Source of the DNA: Burhinus oedicnemus
Lineage: Eukaryota; Chordata; Aves; Charadriiformes; Burhinidae
DNA: 64,000 nucleotides
Direction: 5' to 3'
Assembly (NCBI GenBank): GCA_008921705.1
Contig: VFFE01007072.1
Span: 1,355,090-1,419,089, forward strand
In this document: positions 26,201-39,000 of the stretch, one piece after another
How the letters are laid out: every line of letters begins with the position of its first letter
Numbering within the stretch: position 1 is the stretch's first letter
Translations under genes and position numbers: made by a program
Notes under the pieces: model-generated
The model's input: the letters and a program-made list of their open reading frames with translations, nothing else
The model's database searches: none
Told to the model about the DNA's origin: nothing

Positions 26201-27029
26201 ACCTGTTCTGTTTCCAACAGAAAGGAGCAATTCTACCTGCCAGCAGAGCACCTCTGAGTCCCTTGCGAAGAGCCATGGAAACCCTGTGCTCTTTAGCTAC
26301 CATGAATTGTCCTTATCTTTGCCAAGATATTTTTTTCTGCCCATATATTATTGTCACGAAGGACGTTGTGACTTGCTTTACTTGGAAATAAGTAAATCCT
26401 TCTCTGACAGAAGTTCTAAATGTATGAAACTTGTGAATGAGTTTGAAGATGGAAGAAACCACCTGCAATGCTTTTCCCCCCTGCATATCACTATTAATTT
26501 TCAAGGGATTTAATAGAGTTTTGTTCAGAGTTTACCTTAAGGTGATAAAGCTGTAGTAGTTCAATGCACGCTGACCGACAGTGCGCAAACTGGAATAGTC
26601 ACTGAAATGGCGGGAATATACTAAAGCAAGGTGTAACGCAGCAGTAACCCGTGAGCATGCTGGAACTCATCAGTGGCAGCTGAGCACTCTGGAGCAGGAC
26701 ATGCTTTGTGCCGTGACTAATTACAATATCAATAATTGTTCCATAATTAGTAAATTCTACTAAGAATCTCCATTTTAAATGGTCTCTTCACTGGCGCTTT
26801 GTTCTTCCATTAAAAAATAGTCATTCTATAATGGCGTATTCTGTGATATAACATATATATAATATTTATGATATATAATGTGTATCATGATACATGATAT
26901 ATACAAATATATCATACAAATATTATATATCATTTATAGATGATATATGTATTTGATATATATTATTTATTTGTATATACTGCATATATATATGTATGTA
27001 TCATATATATACAAATATGTATGCACACA

Positions 27030-27074
<45 letters not shown>

Positions 27075-30000
27075 GTCATCTATCTATCTATCTACCTATC
27101 AATCTATCTCTGTGGCTTGGCTTCACCAAGGGCAAGTCCTGCCTGACCAACCTAGTGACCTTCTATGATGGAGTGACTACATCAGTGGACAAGGGAAGAG
27201 CTATGGATGTCGTCTATCTGGACTTCTGTAAGGCCTTTGACACGGTCCCCCACAACATCCTTCTCTCTAAACTGGAGAGGTATGGATTTGATGGGTGGAC
27301 AGTTTGGTGGATGAGGAATTGGTTGGATGGTCACATCCAGAGGGTAGTGGTCAATGGCTCAATGTCCAGATGGAGATCGGTGACAAGTGGTGTCCCTCAG
27401 GGGTCCATATTGGGACTACTACTGTTCAATATCTTCATCAATGACACAGACAGTGGGATCAAGTGCACCCTCAGCAAGTTTTCAGATAACACCAAGCTGA
27501 GTGGTGTGGTTGAGACACCTGGGGGGCGGGATGTCATCCAGAGGAACCTGGACAAGCTTGAGACGTGGGCCCATGTGAACCTCATGAGTTCAACAAGGCC
27601 AACTGCAGGGTCCTGCAGATGGGTCAGGACAACCCCCAATATCAACACAGGCTGGGGGATGAAGGGGTTGAGAGCAGCCCTGCCAAGAAGGACTTGGGGG
27701 TACTGGTGGATGAAAAGCTGGACATGAGCTGACAATGTGCACTCGCAGCCCAGAAAGCCAACCGTACCCTGGGCTGCATCAAAAGAAGCATGGCCAGCAG
27801 GTTGAGGGAGGTGATTCTGCCCCTCTAATCCATGCTGGTGACAACCCACCTGGAGTACTGTGTCCAGCTCTGGAGCCCTCAGCACAGGAAAGACATGGAC
27901 CTGGTGGAGCGGGTCTAGAGGAGGGCCACAAGAATGATCAGAGGGATGGAACACCTCTGCTATGAGGACAGGCTGAGAGAGTTGGGGTTGTTCAGCCTGC
28001 AGAAGAGAAGGCTCCAGGGAGACCTTATTGCAGCCTTTCAGTACTTCAAGGGGACTTACAAGAAAAATGGGGACAAACTTTTTTGCAGGGCCTTTTGCGA
28101 TAGGACAAGGGGTAATGGTTTTAAACTAAAAGAGGGCAGATTCAGACTAGGTATAAGGAAGAAATTTTTTACAATAAGGGTGGTGAAACCCTGGCAGAGG
28201 TTGCCCAGAGAGGTGGTAGATGCCCCATCCCTGGAAACATTCAAGGTCAGGTTGGATGGGGCTCTGAGCAAGCTGATCTAGTTGAAGATGTTCCTGCTTA
28301 TTGCAGGGGGGTTGGACTAGATGACCTTTAAAGGCCCCTTCCAACCCAAACTATTCTATGATTCTATGATATATGCATATGTATGGATGTGTATGATTAC
28401 TTCAGGAAGCTTAAAAGCAGTGAATGAGTGGAGCACAATGTGAAAGTCTTCATACCATGTTGTCTATCGGATGTCAGGAACCAACCTGTTCCCTGCTTAT
28501 TTTTACTGAGCCTTGCTAGGATGAACATACGGACTATATAGGATGTACTAGGAAATGGTAGATGAATTATTCAGAAAATTACCAAGAAGAACAGGAGGCT
28601 TTTTGTCTTTCCATGCATAGAAATCAGGACTGGATGGTGCTTTGCATGATCTGTGTTAGCCAAGCACAAACTACTAGACTTAATAGAGGGAAATAGCTGG
28701 GTGAGATATTTGGACTGTGGGCCAGTTAGTGACATCATTACTGTCTTCAAGCCAGCAGGCTGGCCTTTTCTGGGGCTTAAAAGGAAAGCTAAACTCTTGT
28801 GCAGGCACTGCCTTTCCAAAATCCTTACCCATTGGTTCAGAAAAAGATGCAAGAAACTTTAAAATGCATCATTTCCCTGGTGGAAAACAAAATGCAAGTT
28901 TCATGTAGCTGCAAGTGCAATTTCTGCCCAAGTTAGTGCCTGATTCTTTATTTCTAGGTGAAGATTTTGCTTTTTTGATTATCATGACTTTTCTGACAGT
29001 TGGCAAAGAAAATGTGTAATGGCATCTCAACAGATAACAATTGTTCCTGATTCACTCTGAACACGTTTACTGCAAAGCAGGAGCAGTGTGTTCCGGGTTA
29101 GCCCGTCCCATGCTACGCAGGAGGAAGGCACTTCTATTTGGAGTAAGAGTCCATACATGTTGTTAATTAGGAGCATCTGTTTAGACAAGCCCCTAAGAAA
29201 ACTGTTCTGGCATGCATGCTTGCAAATACAGACTGTCTTTATTTGTTGTAAGCATGAATAAGAGCCACAGATATCAATTTGTAAATACGAAGGGGTTGCA
29301 TGTGCCTGTTGCAGTTCACAGGCAATTGCTCAAATGCCTTAGTTCTCATATTGACTGTGGCCCCAAGTGCAAAACCTGACAGGTAATCTTGAATAATATA
29401 TGGAATTACATATGGATGATGTACTTGTGTACACAAGATTGTTTTCTGTTATTAAGCTATCAAGTATTAGAAAGAGGGACAACTTTTCAAAGGCTTGTTG
29501 AATCAAGGTGTCACCCCGTCATCCCTTGTTGTTCACCCTCTCTCTTCTCCCCCTTCTCCCCTCAAACTGGTCAGGGTTTGTCAGTGAGCTTATTCTCCTG
29601 AGCAGCTTTTGAAAAGAACTTCTTCTCGCAAGAGAAATGTGACTGGTGTCAAGTTAGGTCTTTCCCAGTCATCATGCAGACTAACTGACAAAAAGTGATT
29701 AACACTGCTTCAAGGGAAAACATCAGGGGATTTTGGTGAGAAGCCTGTTTCCCAATGACAAGTGATAAAGAATTTACCACTTCACTTGAGCGTTGGTTCC
29801 AGTGTATAATTGCATTCACTGCTACATTTTTTTTTTCCTTTTTATCCCATTTGGTTTGGCTCCTGATAAGTATTTCTGAACACGGACACATTTTTAGAAT
29901 TCCTGCCTAAACTTTTGATTTGCATACTGCAATATATGCTCAATAACTTTACCTGAGGCATTTATATTTGTAGTTTACACTAGGTACAATTTCAATTTAT

Positions 30001-33000
30001 TGAGCTACTTCTTCTCCATACAGTTTGATTTTTATCAGGTTTGTAGAGGTGAGGGAGCCCTGACAAAGAGAACAGCATACACCACCAGGGAGACAATCTG
30101 AATTCCCTTTCTGTTCTTTATTCCAAATAAATTAGCCTAGACATAATTCAGTGTGGATACAATTGCTATAGACTGCAGAAAAAGTTCCCACTTCCATTTG
30201 GAAATTGTGGATAAATGTGGTTTTTCAGGTTTCTTGAGGCTTATGTGGTCATGCTCTGTTTGACTTAATGATTTCGTAACCTCTTAGCAAATTTGGATCC
30301 ACTTCAGCAAGTGGGTGGAGATAACTAAGATAATGAGATTTCCCTGAGTTTTATGAATATAGGCAAAAAGGTATATAGTGGGATCCTATAAGTGCTCTGA
30401 GTGAGGAGAAAGGTTGTAGTGGGAACCCACGTCTTTTGACATGACAGAGAAATTGAAGTATTTATAAGCCCGCCGAGTGCAGGAAAGCCTTCAGCCAGAA
30501 TTTAAGACATAAATACTCAGTTCTGGGGCTTTTGGCTACTAGCTTGTTTGTGGAATACCAGACCACTTCTGGCACGCCCCTACATGGTGTCTGGACAAAG
30601 AATTTCATAGGAGGGGGTTTCCCTCTTGTATCGTATGAACTCCATCCATTTAGACTCACACTGGTGGCTGAAAGGTGGGTCAAGCCGTCTGCATATGTGT
30701 AATACGCTCTTTCCCTATTTTTGTTCTTGCAGATTGTTGTGCAGCATAAGACTGGATGAACATTAACAGAACGTGGAATAGATTTTAAATGTAAAGCTCA
30801 GTCAGACATACTGATAATTGTATGTTCTATAATTAAAACTGTGTAGGCTTTTCTTTCTAAGTATGGCAACAGCTGTTAGAGCACATCTGGAAAATATGCT
30901 TTAAGCAAAGGTATTTTAGCTCAGATAATTTCACAATGTATGGAATACTTACCAGCACTTCTTTCCAGAATACTAATATGATTTAGCAGTATTTTTAATA
31001 TAAGAGCCTTCATTTTTTCATGATGTATGCAAAGCTGTGATTGAATTCATACCATGGATTGGGCATTCCAGTGTAGTTCAAGGTTAAATGCTGCAAAACA
31101 AAAACATTGCTTTGCTACTGTTTTCAGGTAGAAGCCTATGTAAGCCTTGTCTAAAGCCCTAGTAATATTTTCTTCACTGATTTCAGCAAATATTTCCCCC
31201 TCCTTTGATTCTGAAGACAAATAATTGTTTCATACTGGAATCACACTGAGAGGAAAACTGGTCTTACGGCTGGGCTCCTGCTCTGTGCTTCTTGAGGCTC
31301 ATGTTAATGCACTTCTGCGCCATCTCCCTCTCTAGGAAATATAGTTTTACCCCTACAATTATTATAGCATTACTCAGAACTTCTTTGAAGTCAGTGAGGG
31401 TGTTTACAAGGTAGGATCCTGGCCAGTTCGAAATGAATGGCAGTACTTCTTTTTGTAATAGGAGCATAACATTGTGGTTTCTATGCTTTCTTCAGAACTG
31501 TTGTATAGACATGGCACTATAAAAACAGAATTATTAAAAATGTTAATTAAAATGGAAACAAGAAAGCAGAAAACTTTAAAAAACTTTTTAAAACCTCCAT
31601 CCATTAATTTATTGGTAATGTAATTCATTTGGTTATTTGGAAAAAAATGACTAAAAATAAAGATGCAGAACCCCAGAACCCTTACTAACAAGGTAATACT
31701 CTAATCAGGATCTTGCATTCTGAGCCAAGTGTCTCAAAACCAGCCAACCAGCTTGCTTTCAAGATGATGGAGGAAATTTTGCAGATAGATGGTATTTACC
31801 AACAGTTTCCTAAGTGAGAAATCAGTTTCCCTTTATTTAGAGTAGGAGGCAAATTTTTAATGCTAGATAACATTGTTTTGGCACAGCTTTGCACCTGAAT
31901 TTTAAATCATGAATGCTATGCTTGTGCAGCTGGAGGCAAAATGCAGTTACCCAACCAAGGAAGAAACTACAGCTAAAAAAAAGAATGAGATTAAAAAAAA
32001 AAATCTACGTCAGTGATACCACAAAATAAAAGAGTAACTTGCAACCTATTAGTGGTAATGTGGGAAAATTAATTCCAAATTATTGACAGTTTAATTGACC
32101 TAGAGGAATTATTTTAATGGACTTAGTATGCTGTGTTGTTTTTCATTTTTTAATCTTTTCCATTGGGCAGAAAGCAAGATTTTCAAAGTATGGGGTTTAA
32201 AGTTGAAACAAATGGTTCCTGTGGCTTGCCTGGTGGTCAGACACCAGCACTGGATGTGTGACCGAGTCTCTTCCTCTTCCATCCAACACCTGCAAAGCCC
32301 ATCCTGTAAGAAGGGCTTGGATGCCTCTGCTCCACTCTTGTCCCAATCTTGATAGTTAGAAAGGCTCTTTACACATGATATTCATACGGTGATTTGATCC
32401 CCAGGCTCCGACTGCATGAAGAGAAGGTCATTAAAGATCGGCGTCACCACCTTAAGACATACCCAAACTGCTTCGTTGCCAAAGAGCTGATTGACTGGCT
32501 GATTGACCATAAAGAGGCCTCCGACCGAGAGACAGCGATTAAACTGGTGCAGAAATTACTGGATCACAGCATTATCCACCATGGTAAGTGCAACCACAGC
32601 TGCTAAAAAGTTCTAAGCTAAATTTTATTGACTGCTATGAAACAAAGGGAAATCCCACTCCTGCTCTTCAACCAAGTATAGGACAGGTAGGATCCTTTCC
32701 CTGCCAGAAGGGGAGCATCTCTGTTGTACTGCGCTGGTCTGTAAGGTCCCCTGTGTCCTGAGGGACACGGAGAGGCTGGAGAGGTGTGGAGTGACATGCA
32801 CCATGCCAGTACAGGTGGGGAAGTCACTGGAGACTGTGCTGCTGCTTCCCTGACTGCAGAGCAGCCCCAGCTGGATCCTGTCCCCTCTCTCCCTGCTGCC
32901 CTCACGTCCCAGCTCCCCAGAGCACAGTTTTCCAGCTGAAAAACCCATCTGAAAAATCAGCCAGCAAAAAAAGGTTATTTTTCTCATGTGGATTAGTTCT

Positions 33001-36000
33001 CTGGCCCAGTCCCTCACAGCAGCTGCACAAACGTTAGTGCTGGTACAGCTGCAAGAAAGTTAGTGGTCCGACTGTGCCCTGATTAATTTTCTCCTAATCT
33101 TGTTATCTGTTTGAGATCTGTTCCTTTGAGCTTCTTGAATAACAATTTATGCTGATAAAAAAGGAGACTTCCAATTCAGTGGTAGCATTTAGTTGCCTTT
33201 TGGTGCACAAAAAGGCTAGGAAGCACACAAACAAAGAAGATCCAAGCCCTTGATTTCAAGTGTATAGTATTACCCATTTCAAAAAGGCAAATGTACCATT
33301 TGTTTCTTTTTTAAGAGAAAACTGAGTGACTGCAAACAGACAAGTGTTGACTTTATGCAGGGGTCACTGTATGTGCAGCAATACTGCTGCTATCTGCAAT
33401 ACATTAACAACACCTTAATTAAAGTAAGAAATGCACATATTGAATGAGTGCCACTTCTACAGCTTCTGCTTGGCTATTAAATTAAAATTCTGGGTTGTTA
33501 TGGAAACTGGGACTCACGGTAGATAGTTAAAGAATAAAGTAATTATAGGGTATTCAAATCTGACTACTTAATCCTCTATTGAGAAAATGTCAGTGAAGAG
33601 TTGCGTGGATGCCTGAGTGACTTAATTTAATTGAGCAATAGATGTTTTATTGCTGAATGCTTGTTTAAAGCTTTAACAACCTTTAAATGTTCCCTACCTC
33701 AGGATCCAATTGCACACTGTAACTTCCATACAAATTTTATATACTTGTGTGTTTGTTATGCATAGAGCAGGTGTTTCTTAAAAAAATTCATGTATTGTAA
33801 TCAAATTTAATAAATTTGTTTGCGAAGTGAGCTCGGGCAAATTCAGAGGGGTTCAATCAGAGCTCAGATGCTCGGAGCATCCTTTCAGCTCCCATGTCAA
33901 GTGAAAGGGGTACCAGGTTCTGCTCCGGTGGTGCAGAAGGTGAGCCCATGTATGTGGGCTGACAACTCTGCTAGGAGCAGCTTGGTTGGGATATCTTTGC
34001 CGTTAATTTATGCTCTTGCTGGAGCTCTGCTGCGTTTACAGGAGCCCGTTGTCAGCTGCTCTCTTATAAACCGTATTTAGCATTTTGCATTGTGCTCCTG
34101 TTGTACCTACTATTTGCTAGCTGGCGTGGCAGAGTAATTGAGACAATTTTAAGAGGGCAGAAGGCTTTGATTTTGACTGTTTCTACAGCAAGTCTCAAGT
34201 TTCCTGCAGCATCACTCGATTGATACAAGTAACTTTAAGAAGTTTGCCAATCATTAAATTATTGGTTGTTCTATGCTGGTGGCCTTTTAAACAAACAAGC
34301 TAACAGACTGTTTACGATTTTCTGGGTATATAGCAGATGGATGCTTTTTTGCTTTTTATGTTCACAGTAATACTCAAAAAACTGATGAACACCTATCCTC
34401 CTCACCTAGAAATTTGGTTACCTTTATGAAAGTTTTCTCCAACCTTTCATCAGTTATTAGAACTGAGTAAAGCTGTATGCTCAGAAATACAGGGGGTTCG
34501 GCTCCATGAGCTTTGAAGTTCAGCAGTGATACCTGCTAAATGGATCCTCAACTCCTTAACATCCCTATGAAATTTTTTTGATTTTACCTTTCAGTCTGTG
34601 ACGAGCATAAGGAATTCAAGGATGCCAAACTGTTCTACCGCTTCAGAAAAGATGATGGGACGTTTCCTCTGGACAATGAGGTGAAGGTCTTCATGAGAGG
34701 ACAAAGACTGTATGAAAAGTACGTCGCATTCAGTATCCATAATGTGTTGCTAATAGTACCACAGGAAGCAAATGATACTTGTTAATCTATTTCCGAATAG
34801 TCAGTCTTTCAAATCATGCAGGAATGGGTCTGGGTAATCTCATGACTTTAGTCGGTGACCCTTCTCTCTCTCCCACATTTCCCTTTCTCTTTTCTACCAT
34901 GTTCACTTGTAGCATTTTGTTTAAAATGAAATTGCATTTTCTTATGGTCTGGTTTGTAAATACATCCTATATGAGAACTCAATGTAAATTTAAGCCTTGA
35001 ACTCGATTTTGTAAAAATAATTACTTCCAGATGATTTGTCATGTAAAATTTGTAATCACAAGACCTAAGCCTTTTGTAGATCGACATGTACTGAACAAGT
35101 GGCTACGTATCTGTTGAGACTTCGTGTCTTTACCAGGAGGTATGATTTTAAATAAAAGGTGAAATTAATATTCAGTGTTCCAGTCTGCAAAGCTTCTACA
35201 TCAGAAAGGTTAAATTAAATGTAGTTTCAAAAAAATCTCAGCCAAGAACATCTAATTAAGATTTGAAACAGATGATTATGCTGAGATACTGATTATCCCA
35301 CTGGATTACTTCCGTCAAGTAACTAGGCAGTTTAACCATACTTCCCAATCTACAATTAACGACATTTTTATTCAGGATGTAGAGATTGTGACACGGTACT
35401 TTCAAACAGAGTGAATAAAATGCATGTTGGCATATGCTACAAACTAATGAAAAAGTTGTGATACGTTATTTACCAAAAAGCTTGAAGTATTGCTGCAGAC
35501 TGAATCCCACTCGCTCTCCTGCTTGGTTAGAGCAGAAGCATGCAGCAGCCGGGAGAGATGCTGTGTCTTGTGGCTGGAGTTATTTTGTTTCCCTCTTACA
35601 ATAAAGCACTCAGGCCAATCCCAAGTTTAAAAGCTGATGATAAATATTGTTTTCAAGGTTAGAAGGCTCTGAAGGTCAATTTGGTGAAAAAGCAATTAAA
35701 CTGAAATATAAACCAATAATTGTAAATGCCACTCCTTTTATTGCACCCATCATATAAAATTCCCTGAGACTCAGTGACTGTGGCTATTTAAAGTAAAAAA
35801 TAATAATTGTATAAGACATGAGAAAATACACCACTGGAAAAAATCCTCCATTGGATGCACTGGGACAAATTAATTGAATCACTCATCTCCACAATCTCCT
35901 GTGCTTTACTAAGCACAGCACTGGCTTCTTTAGGCTCTGTAACACACAGTGCCTGCAAGCCTGGTCCAGACTATGAAAAGCCAATTGGCGTGTCTATAGT

Positions 36001-39000
36001 AGCAAACCTTTTCTTCTATTTGTTTTCTATATTTCTATTTCTGTTTTTCTGTGAGCAAAATCATTTTTTGTTGGTGAGGCTGCTAAGGGTCCTCTGCATG
36101 AAAGGAGCCATGGTCGGAAGAACTCTGTTCTGCCAGTGTCTGCTTCCATCCCCATTTCTCTGTGTGAAGAACTGTCTCCAAACCAGTGTCTAGTGTCTAG
36201 TTTGTCCAACACTATATTAGAAGAAAAATGTTCCTAACAGTATAGATTGTTCCCATCTTGGAAAAGGAGTTAATTCCAAAAGCAGCACCTATATCTAAAT
36301 ATAACTGCATCCTCATGAGGTAGTTGCTCCTAGGCAACGTATCTAAAGGGTTCAGAAACTTTTAAAACCAGCCCTGAGTGCTAAATATAGTACAGATTAA
36401 AAATACAGGGCATTTCAAAACCAGTCTGTGACAGTCAAAGCTAGTCAAAATTCTCCATGGATCATTGGAAATATTTTATATTCATGGGAGATAAGAATGC
36501 ATACCTGGGCTATCTGGGCTTCACTTTGTTTATTGTAGCAAATCCAGTGTGCAGAGCACCCGGATTTCATTAGGTTCCTTGTCCATGCATGCTTATTAAC
36601 AACACCATCACAGTTTCATTGGGTGCAGATTAAACTCAAAATCTAATGCTGAAAGTCAGACTACTACAGAAAGAGCTCTGCAATGAAATGTGTGTGTGTG
36701 TAATATACCTGTTGTATCACTTTGCTTATACTGAAGAAAATATTAATTCAGTGCAATTAAAATAGTTATTAAATGGGAACAAATGGAGAAAAGTATTCAT
36801 GCACACACGTGAAGTCACTTACCAGTATATTCAACTTGTTTATCAAAATGCCTGTAGGCCTAATTTCAAGAGAAATGCAACTATGCCAAAGGAAATCAAT
36901 CTGAATCCAACATATTTTAAAAATCTGTGTCTAATTTTGTAGATGTTGTTGATCTTCACTAGGCTTTGCTAGTTTAAGATAGACATTATAATACTATTTC
37001 CTGCTCTTCTCCACCCACCGCATTAGGGCTGGAGTACCGTTACATTCAGAAGCCAGCGTAGTTTGTGCTTGCCAAGAATTGCAGACATGTTGTCCAACAT
37101 CAGTCCATGCAGATTTGTACCCTCAGTGCTTTAGGAGGATCAGCAGGTTGTTGCACGGGCAGAGCAATGGATGCATTAGGCAGGTTCCCTGCATTTAGAC
37201 AGTAGTTTTGGGTAAATGCCCTGTGCTGTCCCCTGGGACACAGGAACATTAGGTCTGCCCCCACGGTGAGGAGCTGTCACCCGCCTCCCTTCTGTGTGAC
37301 CACAAAGCTTCTTGTACCCTGGATTCTCCCCTCTTGTGGCATTACCTCCTTCACCTACTGTGGATGTCTTCAGTGGCTGTACTTGTGCCATTAGAAGATT
37401 TAAAAATCAGTCTCTGACTGTGTTCTCCCTTCTTTTGCACTGAAAATCATAAATCAGCTCAAATTCCCTGCACATCATTGCGAACTTTGGTAATCCTTGC
37501 TGTGAACATGCTGTAATGTTCAAGTTTATAACTGGAGATGAAACCTACTGGTTTTCTTACAGCTTTGTCTGAAAATTGTTAAATAGTTTATTAGGTCCAA
37601 AGATGGTATCAGTTTTCATACTGTACAGGACTGACCAGATAGATTGAATGAGATAAGCATGTTTCCTGTTCAACAAAACCCACCCTGCAAATCTTAAATA
37701 AAACCAGCACAGACCTTGCATAGCTTTAAAAAAAAAAAAAATGTTGTGCAGGCGTCCTATTTTTATGATGTTTGCAATTCTCAGTAGGTTTTGGTCAGAC
37801 ACACAGGATTGCTGTTTCTGGTGCAGTCAGGTTTAGGAGCTATAAGTCATCTCATGATGTTGACTTCAACTGAGATTTTTCAAGCAGATTTCACAGTGAA
37901 AGAAGTGCAGATTTATGGTTTTAATTTCAGGAAATCGTTCAGATAATTTTGAGACTGCATCCTTTGAATCACTTTCATTTTAAGTCATCAGTGGTTAATT
38001 TATCCTCTGGTGCAGTTTATTTAGATAAAACAAGGTTAAAATTTTCTTTTGAAAAGGGTTTGAATTTCAGTGTTTGGCTAAATACATTCCCTTAATGCAG
38101 GATAACACCAGTTTTAGCAAAGAATATGTTTTGACATGAATAGCCTCGTGTTTTTCTGAAACAAGGATAAAATGGAAGAGATAGAGGCAGTTCCCAGTTC
38201 TGGGTAATGAAAGGCCAGGTTTTTGGCTGATGTAAATTGCTGCAGCTTTGTTGACAGCCATGGAGTTACAGTGATTTACTTCAGTTAGCGACGTAAGTCT
38301 ATGGATTGCTGTTTCTGGGTTTGTTAAACTGTCAATTTGCCATGTCTGTTTGTTCACAAGTCCAAATCCTTTGCAGTGCTATTCTGGGCACACACAGAAG
38401 GGTGTGAAATGTCAAGCTGAGTGTTTTTCCACTTGATATTTTTCCAAATTTCTTTTGTGTCTCTGTAAAAATCTAACGATTAGCATTTCTTTTTCAAGGA
38501 CCTCTCTATATGCGACTTCAATGAGCTGGTCAACTAATTATAGACTTATCAAAGAACAATTAACACAATCCTAAGGATTTTTTATTTGGTGCCCGCAGAG
38601 CCTGGGTAACCGATTCTGGGTAACCATGCAGCAGATGGTACGGAAAGACATGAGCTTTGGGTTTGCTTTTTTTTCTGGGGGGAAGAAAGCCTGGTGAATG
38701 AGACACATTTAAAGATGGTCCCTTGGAGCGCTGTCTGTATTAGATGTGGTTAGTGTGGGCAAAAATGTTGTCTTGCGTGCAGATGCTTGTAAATCAAAAT
38801 ACAAAAAAGAATTAAGTCTTCACAAGAGTTCTGAAGTCAACACCTTGTCCCCTGTGGCACATGCTCTTGCTTTTGGCCTCATCCCTGACTTCAGCTATTT
38901 TTGACTTTCTTCGTTCTTACTCAGCTCAGAGGTGCTGGCAATGACACACCAACATCTAAATGAGCAGTTCGTTATATCTGCCCCTGACATACAGCTGTGG

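Larger units (their letters stand above)
5220..32404 (+). other. DEPTOR: DEPTOR intron 1 (about 27.2 kb)
   Basis: A very long first intron runs from GTAAGC to GATCCCCAG. Its first 500 bases are still CpG island and include a GAG repeat. The rest is AT-rich. I recognise a decayed sense CR1 (17.08-17.47 kb), a younger sense CR1 (27.11-28.37 kb), an AT/ATCT microsatellite block, homopolymer T runs (9395-9409, 13058-13077, 25903-25918), an octamer pair near 16.99 kb and inverted repeats near 19.5 and 21.1 kb. Open frames in it look random. No nested gene is supported. Confidence 0.9.

Noticed and set aside
26996..27727. 243-codon frame joining IYLS repeats to a reverse transcriptase
   Set aside because: It is a chance fusion of the ATCT microsatellite with the decayed CR1 ORF2. 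It is neither a gene nor a novel protein.
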